Of a stretch of DNA of 64,000 nt, positions 18,137 through 26,119 are shown in pieces. Below the pieces are notes generated by a model. It had not been told where the DNA came from and ran no database searches. It saw nothing but the letters and a program-made list of their open reading frames with translations. This DNA is from Allobosea vaviloviae. Lineage in GTDB: Bacteria > Pseudomonadota > Alphaproteobacteria > Rhizobiales > Beijerinckiaceae. Numbering within the stretch: position 1 is the stretch's first letter; each line of letters opens with the position of its first letter. The stretch covers positions 248,001 to 312,000 of the forward strand of contig NZ_LGSZ01000040.1 of the NCBI RefSeq assembly GCF_001298265.1, in the 5' to 3' direction. The position numbers and the translations under genes were made by a program.

Positions 18137-18165
18137 TTGACTAACGCATTAAAAGCGTTATGTTT
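18137..18165 (+). promoter_or_regulatory. Promoter candidate overlapping palindrome TAACGC-N7-GCGTTA
   Basis: The stretch 18107-18190 is AT-rich compared with its surroundings. TTGACT at 18137-18142 could be a -35 box, with ATGTTT 17 bases further as a weak -10 box. Between them lies the perfect inverted repeat TAACGC (18142-18147) and GCGTTA (18155-18160) with a 7-base spacer, the same 6-7-6 design as the sites at 17050-17095. A protein bound here would block the promoter. Confidence 0.45.
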
Positions 18166-18199
18166 GCAACACTTCAGGAAAGGGATACAGGCGCAACAG

Positions 18200-18823
18200 A
18201 TGGATATCAGGGCTCGCACACATCAGACGTCGACCCTGGTTGCAGTCGCTGGCTGCAAGTCCGTCACGTTCCGCGCATGGCGGCACCGGCACAATCTCTT
18301 CCCTGAGACCATGGAAACGAAGGGGTGGAGCTATTTTTCGATCATCGACATGTGCGTGCTGCGCGCCGTTGTGGTGATGACCGAGCACGGTTTGGCAGTC
18401 GACGATGCCGTTTGGCATGCCGACAAGTGGCTTCGGCTCAACTTCGCAGCACTGCTCGAGGATAGGGACACCTCCTATCTGCACGGGTTCATGCGCGGAA
18501 GCTCAGCTTCGAGCGGGCCGACTGCCTTCGTCGACGAGATATCCGGCCAGGTTTCAAGCACCGCTCCTGACCATTGGCCCCGTGACGCGTCGGCCTCGTT
18601 CATCTCGATCGGGCCGGAAGAGAATGTCGGCGCCGTCCTCGCCTGGGCTCGGGGTGCGATCACGATCTTCGATCTGCGCGCCGTCACCGGTCACGTCCTG
18701 ACGGAGCTGGCGGCACTCCAGCCCGAGACCGTCGCGACTGCAGAAGACACGCGGCGGATCGTATTCGGCACGCTCGCGGACGCGCTTCGCCCCAAGCCAA
18801 ACGCAGAGGGAGACGACACATGA
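18200..18823 (+). CDS. Putative MerR-like DNA-binding regulator of the element
   Basis: The 207-residue protein starts at ATG 18200; the frame stays open upstream to 18137. Its N-terminus resembles a winged-helix regulator (TSTLVAVAGCKSVTFRAWRHRHNLFPE, then a YFSIIDMCVLRAVVVM stretch), as seen in phage MerR-like proteins. The C-terminal half is of unknown type. It may regulate the structural genes that follow in an overlapping chain. Confidence 0.55.
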   Translation: MDIRARTHQTSTLVAVAGCKSVTFRAWRHRHNLFPETMETKGWSYFSIIDMCVLRAVVVMTEHGLAVDDAVWHADKWLRLNFAALLEDRDTSYLHGFMRGSSASSGPTAFVDEISGQVSSTAPDHWPRDASASFISIGPEENVGAVLAWARGAITIFDLRAVTGHVLTELAALQPETVATAEDTRRIVFGTLADALRPKPNAEGDDT

Positions 18824-19065
18824 GCGCCATCTCGCAGCGTCAATCCGGGAACGAAACGGCTTCAAATCATCGCCAAAACACGAACGACGAGCGTCTCGAC
18901 CGGATCACGCCCGCATGGCGGCGGTTCCGCAATGAGCACTGCTGGCCGGCGTGGCGCCTGGAGCGCTGCTCGCTCGACGAGCTGCGCCGGCTGCGCAGGG
19001 CGGTTCCGTACCTCTTGCACGCCCTCGATCTCACGATCGCCAGCAAGGAGGAGATCGCACGATGA
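18820..19065 (+). CDS. Small hypothetical protein
   Basis: The 81-residue protein is linked on both sides by ATGA overlaps, to the regulator before it and to the 19062 gene after it. It is basic and arginine-rich in the second half (WRLERCSLDELRRLRRAVPYLLHAL). Location between regulator and portal suggests an element-specific accessory role. No family was recognised. Confidence 0.55.
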   Translation: MSAISQRQSGNETASNHRQNTNDERLDRITPAWRRFRNEHCWPAWRLERCSLDELRRLRRAVPYLLHALDLTIASKEEIAR

Positions 19066-19304
19066 ATGTCTTCTTGTTCCCCAACGCGCCGGCTGGCCCG
19101 CGCCCCTGCGGGGCCTTCGTGCTGAACCTGCCGCAGATCAGCGTCCGGAAGGAGCCTCAGCTCTACACAGACGTGCCGGCGGCCGACCAGGCCGCCATCC
19201 TGAAGGAGGTGGCCTACATGACGGCCGCCTTTGAGGAAGCGGAGAGGAGCATCGACCGCCTCGCAGAGCTGCTGAAGCCCTATCTCGTCGAGGTGGCGCG
19301 ATGA
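19062..19304 (+). CDS. Small hypothetical protein upstream of portal
   Basis: The 80-residue protein starts at ATG 19062, overlapping the previous stop, and its own stop overlaps the portal start as ATGA. It opens with a proline-rich stretch and ends with an amphipathic helix (AAFEEAERSIDRLAELLKPYL). Its position before the portal gene is where small head-completion proteins often lie, but the sequence does not show this directly. Confidence 0.55.
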   Translation: MNVFLFPNAPAGPRPCGAFVLNLPQISVRKEPQLYTDVPAADQAAILKEVAYMTAAFEEAERSIDRLAELLKPYLVEVAR

Positions 19305-20704
19305 GGTTTGCGTTCCCGAAATTCCCAGCGAATCTGTTCCGCCGCGGCCAGAAGCCCGCCCCGCCAGCTGTTCGCGCCTTCGATGGTGGCGGCATGGGCC
19401 GCCGCTGGACCGGTTTCGCCGACATGCCGAGCGCGGTGTCCGCCATGCTCGCGAGTGGCGGCACGCTCGCGCGCCGAGCCCGCGGCCTTGTTGCGAACAA
19501 TGCCCACGCCGCGAGTGGCGTCGAGGCCTGGGTTTCGGCCCTTGTCGGGACCGGGCTGAAGGTCCAGAGCCGGGCCTCGGGACTTGCGCTGGATTTCGAA
19601 GCCTGGACGGACGACGCGGACGCCGACGAGCTGACCGATTTTTATGGGCTCCAGGCGGCGGCGGTGCGGTCGATGGTGATCAGCGGCGAAGCCTTCGGGC
19701 TTCTGCTGGCCGGTGGGCGCCTCCGCCTGCTCGATCCGGAACAGGTCGACCGCAACGTCACGCAAAACACGATGAATGGCGGCTGCGTCATCCAAGGCAT
19801 CGAGTTCGATGCCGGCGGCAGGCGCGTCGCCTATCATATCAGGCGCGACCAGCCTGGTATGCCGTTTCCGGTTTCCTATGAGACGGTGCGCGTGCCCGCC
19901 GCCCAGGTGGTCCACCTGTTCAAGCGGATCTTCCCGGGGCAGGTCCGCGGCATCACATGGTTCGCGCCCGTGCTGCTCCGCATGGCCGATTATGACCGGG
20001 CCATGGATGCGCAGCTCCAGCGCCAACTCGTCGCATCGCTTTTCGCAGGCTTCATCGTCGATCCGAAATCGACGGTCGAGAACTTCGACGGCACGCCGAA
20101 CGGTTCGAACCTGCAGGTCACGCTCGAACCGGGAACGATGAGTGTTCTGGGGGCAGGGCAGGACGTCAGGTTCAGCGAGCCGGCAGGGCTCGGCGCCGAA
20201 GTCATCGACTTCCTTCGCATCACGCGTGACGAGATCGCGGCCGGCCTCGGCGTGCCGGCGCATGTCCTGTCGGGCGACCTGACGCAGGCCAATTACTCCA
20301 GCCTGCGCGCAGGGCTCGTCGAATGGCGCCGCCGCGTCGAAGCGCTCCAGCACGGCATGATCGTTTTTCAGTTCTGCCGCCCCGTCTGGCGCAACTGGCT
20401 GCTGTTGCGCGCGCTTTCGGGCGCGTCGGACATGGCTGGATATTTCAACGATCCCGCCGCCTATGACGCGGCGCGCTGGATCACACCTCGCTTCGACTGG
20501 ATCGACCCGCTCAAGGACGCCGAGGCAGAGATCGCGGCGATCGGCGCGGGGCTCATGAGCCGCCGCCAAGCGGTCGCTGCGCGCGGCGAGGATATCGAGC
20601 GGCTCGACAAGGAGATCGCGGACGACAATGCCCGCGCCCAACGGCTCAAGCTGACCTTCGCACCGCAACCCCGTCCCATCCTTATCGGGAGCCCGAACCC
20701 ATGA
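19301..20704 (+). CDS. Phage portal protein, lambda gpB family
   Basis: The 467-residue protein matches lambda-type portals: RRARGLVANNAHAASGVEAWVSALVGTGLK near the N-terminus, a central beta domain with IEFDAGGRRVAYHI and a C-terminal helix region with LGVPAHVLSGDLTQANYSSLRAG. Twelve copies would form the DNA entry ring of the head. It overlaps the capsid gene by four bases. The length is near normal and the gene is intact. Confidence 0.93.
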   Translation: MRFAFPKFPANLFRRGQKPAPPAVRAFDGGGMGRRWTGFADMPSAVSAMLASGGTLARRARGLVANNAHAASGVEAWVSALVGTGLKVQSRASGLALDFEAWTDDADADELTDFYGLQAAAVRSMVISGEAFGLLLAGGRLRLLDPEQVDRNVTQNTMNGGCVIQGIEFDAGGRRVAYHIRRDQPGMPFPVSYETVRVPAAQVVHLFKRIFPGQVRGITWFAPVLLRMADYDRAMDAQLQRQLVASLFAGFIVDPKSTVENFDGTPNGSNLQVTLEPGTMSVLGAGQDVRFSEPAGLGAEVIDFLRITRDEIAAGLGVPAHVLSGDLTQANYSSLRAGLVEWRRRVEALQHGMIVFQFCRPVWRNWLLLRALSGASDMAGYFNDPAAYDAARWITPRFDWIDPLKDAEAEIAAIGAGLMSRRQAVAARGEDIERLDKEIADDNARAQRLKLTFAPQPRPILIGSPNP

Positions 20705-22599
20705 ACGCCGCCGCCCCCGTCACACCGGCCACGCCGGAACCGATGGATATCGTCGTCCGCCGCCTGCCGGCAGCAGCATCGACATGGAACGCCGATACCT
20801 GGACCGTCGAGTGCGTGATCGCGACAAGCGGGGCAGGCGTCTCGCGGTACGACGAGCGCGGCGAATACGTCGAGATCCTGTCTCTCGAAAATCAGAGTTG
20901 GCCGTCGCAGATCCCTCTGCTCGACGCCCATCGGCGGGGCAGCATGGACAACGTCCTGGGCAGCGTCGACACCCTTCGGGTGGTCGGCGGGGAGCTGCTC
21001 GGCCGTGCCACGCTGTCCCGTCACCACCCCTTGTCGCAGCGCATTGCCGCCGATCTCGGCGACGGCCATCGGTTCAGCGCTTCCATCGGCTACATCACTC
21101 TCGCTTCCCGCGAGCAGGCCAACCCGTCGACCAAGCGCCGCGAAAAGATCGCGACCCGGATCGACCTGCTGGAAGCCTCGCTCGTCGTTCTCCCCGCCGA
21201 CCGCCTTGCTGGTACCAGGAGTCACAGCATGACGGCCAATCCCGCACCGGTCGAACAGCCGGTCACCCCTCCGGCGCTCGCGCCGGTTGTCACCGCGCCC
21301 CCGGTTCAGGAACGAGCCGCCGGCGCCAACATTGAGATCGCCGACCGCGCAGCGGTGAACGGCGAGATCCGGTCGATCGCCCGTCTTTCCGGTCTCGACC
21401 AGACCTGGATCGACGGCCAGATCGACGCCAATGCCAACGCCGACCATGCGCGCCAGGCGGCCTTCGCCGCGCTGGGTACCCGCGCCGCGCCGGCCGGCAC
21501 CGTGCGCAACGCGACGATCTCGATCGGCGCGGACCACACCGACCCCGAGCTGCGCGTCCGCCATGTCGGCGAGGCGCTCTTCGCGCGGCACAATCCGGGG
21601 CATCAGCTTTCGGAGCCGGCGCGACCGTTCTTCGGGCTCAGCACGCTGGATATCGCCCGGGACAGCCTCCGGCTTCGCGGGATGGCGACGACCGGATTGT
21701 CTGCCGCCACCATCGTCGAACGCGCGTTGCACTCGACGAGCGATTTTCCACTGATCCTCGGCGACACCATCGGCAGGACGCTCCGGGAATCGTATCGGGC
21801 CGCGCCGTCCGGCCTGAAGATGCTCGCTCGCAAGACCACGGCACGCGACTTCCGTTCGCAGCATCGGCTGCAGCTCTCGGAAGGTCCGCGGCTGCTGCCG
21901 GTTGTCGAGGGTGGAGAATTCAAGTCGGGAACCCTTGCCGAGGCGAAGGAGAGCTACAAGCTCAACACCTGGGGCCGCATCATCACGATTTCCCGCCAGG
22001 CGATCGTGAATGACGACCTCGGCGCCTTCGTCGATTTCGCTCGTCGCATGGGCCAGGCCGCAGCCGCCACCGAAGCCCAAATCCTCATCGACCTGCTGAT
22101 TTCGAACAGCGCGAACGGGCCGACGATGTCGGATGGCAATGCTCTCTTCCACACGAGCCATGGCAACAAGGCGGCGACCGGGACGGCGATCACTGTCGCG
22201 AGCCTGTCCGTCGCCCGCGCCGCGATGCGCAAGCAGGTGGGACTGACCGGCGAGTCGATCGACACCGCGCCTCGCTACCTCCTCGTCGGCCCCGACAAGG
22301 AGACTGAGGCCGAGCAGCTTCTGACGGTGTTGAACCCCAATTCACCCGCCGACACGAACCCCTTCGCCGGCAAGCTCGCTCTTGCCGTCGATGCCCGCCT
22401 CACCGGCAACCGTTGGTACGTCTCCGCCGATCCTGCGACGGTCGACGGCCTCGAATACGCATACCTGGAGGGCGAGGAGGGCGTCGTCATCGAGACGAAG
22501 GCTGGCTTCGAAGTCGACGGGGTTCAGACCAAGGCGCGTGTCGATTTCGGTGCCGGCTTCGTCGACTGGCGCGGCTGGTACGTCAACGCGGGAGCATGA
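20701..22599 (+). CDS. Prohead protease and major capsid protein fusion
   Basis: Residues 14-170 are an HK97-type prohead protease with H77 (IPLLDAHRRG) and the serine motif HRFSASIGY (S126 or S128). A proline-rich linker spans about 178-215. Residues 230-632 match a Mu gpT-like major head subunit (RMGQAAAATEAQILIDLL, GLEYAYLEGEEGVVIETKAGFEVDGV). Fusions of these two functions are known in phages of Hyphomicrobiales. The protease probably cuts in the linker during head maturation. It is 632 residues and intact. Confidence 0.9.
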   Translation: MNAAAPVTPATPEPMDIVVRRLPAAASTWNADTWTVECVIATSGAGVSRYDERGEYVEILSLENQSWPSQIPLLDAHRRGSMDNVLGSVDTLRVVGGELLGRATLSRHHPLSQRIAADLGDGHRFSASIGYITLASREQANPSTKRREKIATRIDLLEASLVVLPADRLAGTRSHSMTANPAPVEQPVTPPALAPVVTAPPVQERAAGANIEIADRAAVNGEIRSIARLSGLDQTWIDGQIDANANADHARQAAFAALGTRAAPAGTVRNATISIGADHTDPELRVRHVGEALFARHNPGHQLSEPARPFFGLSTLDIARDSLRLRGMATTGLSAATIVERALHSTSDFPLILGDTIGRTLRESYRAAPSGLKMLARKTTARDFRSQHRLQLSEGPRLLPVVEGGEFKSGTLAEAKESYKLNTWGRIITISRQAIVNDDLGAFVDFARRMGQAAAATEAQILIDLLISNSANGPTMSDGNALFHTSHGNKAATGTAITVASLSVARAAMRKQVGLTGESIDTAPRYLLVGPDKETEAEQLLTVLNPNSPADTNPFAGKLALAVDARLTGNRWYVSADPATVDGLEYAYLEGEEGVVIETKAGFEVDGVQTKARVDFGAGFVDWRGWYVNAGA

Positions 22600-22826
22600 C
22601 GATGGAGACCCTCGCCGAACTTCAGGATCAGCTTGTTAGCTTGCGAGCAGCGCGCGCCACGGGTGTGGCGAGGGTCGAATTCGTGAGCGGCGAGAGCCGC
22701 CGCGTCACCGAATACAAATCCGACGCCGACATGGCGTCCGCCATCGCCGATCTCGAACGCCGCATTGCCGCGTTTTCCGGACGGCACATCAGCACTGTTC
22801 GCTTCTCCTACTCGAAAGGCATCTGA
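22596..22826 (+). CDS. gpW-like head-tail joining protein
   Basis: The 76-residue protein has the gpW pattern: a leading helix ETLAELQDQLVSLRAARATG, a beta hairpin VARVEFVSGESRRVTEY and a second helix ASAIADLERRIAAF. gpW closes the filled head and creates the tail attachment surface. ATG 22596 overlaps the capsid stop; ATG 22602 is an alternative. Its presence shows that the head is built to receive a tail. Confidence 0.8.
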   Translation: MTMETLAELQDQLVSLRAARATGVARVEFVSGESRRVTEYKSDADMASAIADLERRIAAFSGRHISTVRFSYSKGI

Positions 22827-22827
22827 C

Positions 22828-23160
22828 ATGAAAAACCACGTTCAGCCTGGCAATTCCCTCACTCTTCCCGCTCCCGCCGGCGGCGTCGCGAGCGGCGACG
22901 GCGCCCTCATCGGTTCAATCTTCGGGATTGCTGCGAAGGCCGCTGCCGCAGGCGAACTCGTCGCCTTCTGCGTCACCGACGTCTGGACCCTGCCGAAGGC
23001 CGCCGGTGCCGTCACGGTCGGCGCCAAGCTCTATTGGGACGCGACCAACAAGGTCGTCACCACCACCGCCAGCGGCAACACCCTGATCGGCGCGGCGACC
23101 GAGGCGGCGCTGTCCGGCGACGCCGCCGCAACGGTGAGACTGAATGGCGTTTCAGTCTGA
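22828..23160 (+). CDS. DUF2190 capsid decoration-like protein
   Basis: The 110-residue protein is rich in small residues and beta strands (NSLTLPAPAGGVASGDGALI, FCVTDVWTLPKAAGAVTVGAKLYWD), as in DUF2190 proteins that stabilise phage heads. It directly follows gpW with one base between. Decoration proteins of this type cover the capsid surface. A strong hairpin follows the stop. Confidence 0.85.
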   Translation: MKNHVQPGNSLTLPAPAGGVASGDGALIGSIFGIAAKAAAAGELVAFCVTDVWTLPKAAGAVTVGAKLYWDATNKVVTTTASGNTLIGAATEAALSGDAAATVRLNGVSV

Positions 23161-23163
23161 CGA

Positions 23164-23191
23164 CTTCCGGCGGGCTGTGGCCCGCCGGAAG
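23164..23191. promoter_or_regulatory. 12-bp hairpin between head genes and tail chaperone
   Basis: CTTCCGGCGGGC (23164-23175) and GCCCGCCGGAAG (23180-23191) form a perfect 12-bp stem with a TGTG loop. There is no T run, so it is not a standard terminator. It could slow transcription or protect the head-gene message. It lies where tail terminator and tail tube genes would normally be. Confidence 0.55.
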
Positions 23192-23227
23192 CCTCTCGGT
23201 CTGTCGTGCAATCGAGGAGCATTCAAG

Positions 23228-23635
23228 ATGTCGAACGATACCCACTCCGCCCCGCGCCGCGAAGATCTGCCCGATGGCAGCGTCCGCATCCATTTTGCTG
23301 CGCCGATCCTGCTCTTCACCGAGCCGAAGGGCCACGCGACACTCCGCCGTCCCACCGTGGCCGAGAGCTGGGAGATCGGCGATCCCCTGACCTATATCGT
23401 CGACGAGCGCGGTTATGCCACGCCGTTCCTCGATCGCCCGCGGCTCGTCACATGGATCAATCGGCTTGTGACAGACCACGACGCCGACGTGATCGGCCGT
23501 GACAGCGACCTCGCCCTCGGCATGCTGATGGAGGACGCCGTCATCGATTTTTTTCGCAAAGCGAAGCTGAGATCGAGGATGCGATCCGGCAGCTCGTCCG
23601 AGCAGGAATCGCACCATCCGAAATCAAGCGCATGA
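23228..23635 (+). CDS. Tail assembly chaperone, short product
   Basis: The 135-residue protein from ATG 23228 resembles phage tail assembly proteins encoded just before the tape measure gene (GHATLRRPTVAESWEIGDPLTYI, then an ALGMLMEDAVIDFF end). These proteins coat the tape measure during tail assembly. The last 28 residues after the T run are low in structure, while the -1 frame reads well, so this zero-frame ending is probably the shorter of two products. Confidence 0.75.
   Translation: MSNDTHSAPRREDLPDGSVRIHFAAPILLFTEPKGHATLRRPTVAESWEIGDPLTYIVDERGYATPFLDRPRLVTWINRLVTDHDADVIGRDSDLALGMLMEDAVIDFFRKAKLRSRMRSGSSSEQESHHPKSSA
23548..23554 (+). promoter_or_regulatory. Slippery T7 site for -1 ribosomal frameshift
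   Basis: Seven T's in a GC-rich gene are read in frame as GAT TTT TTT CGC. A slip of both phenylalanine tRNAs by one base gives TCG CAA in the -1 frame. Perfect re-pairing of both tRNAs is possible. No long homopolymer like this is seen elsewhere in the structural genes. Confidence 0.72.
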
Positions 23636-23680
23636 CACTGCCCGAGCTGGCGCATTGGCAGAAACTGACGAGGTGACGTG

Positions 23681-25597
23681 ATGCAGGTTGTCAGGGCAGA
23701 GGCGATAATCACCGCAAAGAACAGCTTGAAGCCCGGACTGCAGAATGCAGCTCGCGATCTTGGCCGCTTCCGTGCCCAACAGTCCCAGGCTTCGATGGCG
23801 TTCAACTCGACGATCGCGCGCGCTCTCGGTAGCGTCGGCGGCGCCTTCGCGGCGATGGATGGCGCGCGCCGAGCGCTGAAATCCGCGATCTCGCTGGAGC
23901 GCGAGATGTATAACATCCAACGCGCGACAGACTCCAGCGGCGATGTTCTCAAAAGTCAGGAGAACTTTATTCTCGACCTGGCCCGCGCTACCGGCAAAAC
24001 CAAGGAGGAGCTTGCGAAGCTTTACGCTGCTGCGGGCTTTGCCGGTCGCCCCAACAGCGAACTCGGCCGCTTCACCGAATACGCCTCCAAGGCGACCGTA
24101 GCATGGGGTACCAACGCGGAGGAGACCGGCCAGGCGCTGGCCGAGATCGGCAACATCTTCGAAGCCAACCAGAAGCGTATCGAGGGCATCGGCGATGCCA
24201 TCAACACCGTGGCGGATGGCTCGGCATCGTCCGAGAAGGATCTGATCGAGATCCTGCGGCGCGTCGGCGGGGCAGGTAAGGGCCTCGGCATCTCGGCCGA
24301 AAACATGCTCGCCTTCGGCGCGGCGCTGAAGGAGGTCGGCGTCGGTACCGAGGTCGCATCCACCGGCCTCAATGCCATGCTGACGAAGATCTCTGTTCCG
24401 GACGACAAATTCGACGAGGCGCTGACCAAGATCGGGCTCAAGCCGAAGGCGTTCCGTAAGAGCGTCGACAAGGATGCGACCGGGTCGATCATGACGCTCC
24501 TCGGAGCCCTGAAAAAGCTCGAGGGGACCAAACGCATCGCCGTCCTGAAAGACATGTTCGGCATGGAATACGCCGACGACATCTCTCGCATGGTCGGCGG
24601 GCTCGATCGCATCACGAAGCTGCTGGCGCTTGCCAACGACAAGGCGAAGGCGCTCGGATCGGTGCGCTCCGGCTTCGGCATCGCCATCGAGAAGGACTTC
24701 AATAAACTCGACCGCGCCCAGGCATCGATCGACACCCTGCTCGTCCGGACAGGAAACCATCTGAAGATCATCGCCGGCGGGTTCGCCGATGTCATCAACG
24801 AAGCGGTCGACGCCTCCGAGAGCGCCTCGCGGCGCCTCGAGCGGCTGCGTAAGATCGACGAGGACGCGGCCGACCGCGCTGGCAAGCCCGGCACGCCCGG
24901 GTCGAAACCGGAAGATCAACGCGCAAAGGACCAGCAGACGCTCGCGGAGATCAATGCGGGGAAATATGACGCGGCGGCGCTGCCCTATGTCATCGCCCAT
25001 GCCAAGAACCCGGAGATCATCAAGGCTGCGGAAGATTCCTATCGCAGGCAGCGGTATGGCGCCGTCGACGAGAAGGACGCGGCTGACGAACAGCGAGCGC
25101 GCGACACCCACGCTCGCCTCTCCAGCTTCGATCCGTTGGCCTCGAAAACCATTCCGATGCGAGACCGCCCTGCAGCCGCAGCCCAGGCGCTGGACATCGC
25201 CGAGGCCATCCGCAAGCGGCGGATGGAGCGCGAGTTCAACGACATGCAGGTCGGCGGCAACGCGCGGAAGCGGGCAGGTGAAATCAGCACCGCGCTGGCC
25301 AGCCAGGGCAGGCTCGGAAGCTTTGGGACGATGCCGGTCACGACTGGCACAGGCAAGGGCGCCAAGACCTATGAGGCGCCTAAGGTCGACATGTCGGATG
25401 CCGGTACGACGGCGGGTGCCAGCTACGTCAACTCGCTGAATTCCGAGCTTGATCGCGGCATTGTTGAGGCGAAAGCCAAGATCGAGCAGCTCAAGACCAT
25501 GCTGAAATTCTCGACATCGGCTACGATCAACATCGAAGTGCGGAAGTATGGCGCTGGCGTCGGCGGGTTCGACACGGGCAAGCAGGGGCCGAACTGA
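23681..25597 (+). CDS. Phage tail tape measure protein, TP901 family
   Basis: The protein of about 638 residues has the TP901 core: LEREMYNIQRATDSSGDVL, then a repeated helical block (EETGQALAEIGNIFEANQKR, EVGVGTEVASTGLNAMLTKI) and a charged region after 380. Tape measure proteins set tail length, so at roughly 0.15 nm per residue a tail near 95 nm would be expected if it is used. ATG 23681 is chosen; GTG 23678 is in frame just before it. No tail tube or baseplate gene is present in the element. Confidence 0.88.
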   Translation: MQVVRAEAIITAKNSLKPGLQNAARDLGRFRAQQSQASMAFNSTIARALGSVGGAFAAMDGARRALKSAISLEREMYNIQRATDSSGDVLKSQENFILDLARATGKTKEELAKLYAAAGFAGRPNSELGRFTEYASKATVAWGTNAEETGQALAEIGNIFEANQKRIEGIGDAINTVADGSASSEKDLIEILRRVGGAGKGLGISAENMLAFGAALKEVGVGTEVASTGLNAMLTKISVPDDKFDEALTKIGLKPKAFRKSVDKDATGSIMTLLGALKKLEGTKRIAVLKDMFGMEYADDISRMVGGLDRITKLLALANDKAKALGSVRSGFGIAIEKDFNKLDRAQASIDTLLVRTGNHLKIIAGGFADVINEAVDASESASRRLERLRKIDEDAADRAGKPGTPGSKPEDQRAKDQQTLAEINAGKYDAAALPYVIAHAKNPEIIKAAEDSYRRQRYGAVDEKDAADEQRARDTHARLSSFDPLASKTIPMRDRPAAAAQALDIAEAIRKRRMEREFNDMQVGGNARKRAGEISTALASQGRLGSFGTMPVTTGTGKGAKTYEAPKVDMSDAGTTAGASYVNSLNSELDRGIVEAKAKIEQLKTMLKFSTSATINIEVRKYGAGVGGFDTGKQGPN

Positions 25598-25639
25598 TGA
25601 TCGCCAACTGCACTGTCCCGAAACTCTTCAGATCGCAGC

Positions 25640-25809
25640 CTCACAATGTGAGATGCAATCGTGAGTTCACGCATCGCCCTCCTAAAAGAGTAGGAGAGAA
25701 AAACCGCATTAGCTCTCGGCCGCGCCGTCCGCAGGGCCAAAATTTTTCTCTTCTTCCTTGCATGATTGTTCCCACAATGGGGCAGCACGGGACCAAGGAG
25801 GCCCGTGCC
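25640..25809 (+). promoter_or_regulatory. Regulatory space before the excisionase-integrase genes
   Basis: This 212-base gap after the tape measure gene holds several short palindromes: CTCACA-A-TGTGAG at 25640-25652, GTGA-GT-TCAC at 25661-25670, a 6-bp hairpin 25679-25684/25691-25696, and ATTGT-N4-ACAAT at 25765-25778. It is AT-richer than the flanks. It is probably the promoter region for the 25810-27744 genes. I cannot define -10 and -35 boxes with confidence. Confidence 0.4.
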
Positions 25810-26118
25810 ATGACGTTCCATGACCCCAGGGACGCGCAGAGATATCGTGCGAGGCTGAAAAAGCAGCGCGAATATCAGCGCAAATATCGCGAACGGCTTG
25901 TGAAGGAGCGTGCTCCCGAGAGCGCGGACATCGCCTCAGCGTGCATGAACGCGTTTCTCGCCGTGCTCATCAAAGATCCGAAGCTGATGGGCCCGCTGCC
26001 TCGCATCATGGTCAATTCGCTGGTCGAGCGCGGTTTTGATCGGGAGCTGACTGTCGGGTGCATCCGCCGGATGGCCGACAGGAAATTTCGGCAGATTCAG
26101 CGCATGAGGGGGGAGTGA
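25810..26118 (+). CDS. Small basic protein upstream of excisionase
   Basis: The 102-residue protein starts at ATG 25810 with AAGGAGG upstream. It begins with a very basic helix (RYRARLKKQREYQRKYRERLVKER), suggesting nucleic acid binding, and ends with RRMADRKFRQIQRMRGE. It is one base from the next gene and so part of the xis-int unit. No family was recognised. Confidence 0.6.
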   Translation: MTFHDPRDAQRYRARLKKQREYQRKYRERLVKERAPESADIASACMNAFLAVLIKDPKLMGPLPRIMVNSLVERGFDRELTVGCIRRMADRKFRQIQRMRGE

Positions 26119-26119
26119 C

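Larger units (their letters stand above)
23228..23676 (+). other. Frameshift-extended tail chaperone product
   Basis: A -1 slip at the seven T's (23548-23554) continues the frame to TGA 23674-23676, adding about 40 residues (AEIEDAIRQLVRAGIAPSEI, then MTLPELAHWQKLTR). That C-terminus has the natural composition and the LPELxxW motif of the second half of tail chaperones. The extended frame stops five bases before the tape measure ATG, as in other phages. The family is known to use such -1 shifts. Confidence 0.72.

Noticed and set aside
25679..25696. Hairpin after the tape measure gene as a terminator
   Set aside because: The T run is on the wrong side for the plus strand; it was kept only as part of the regulatory region.
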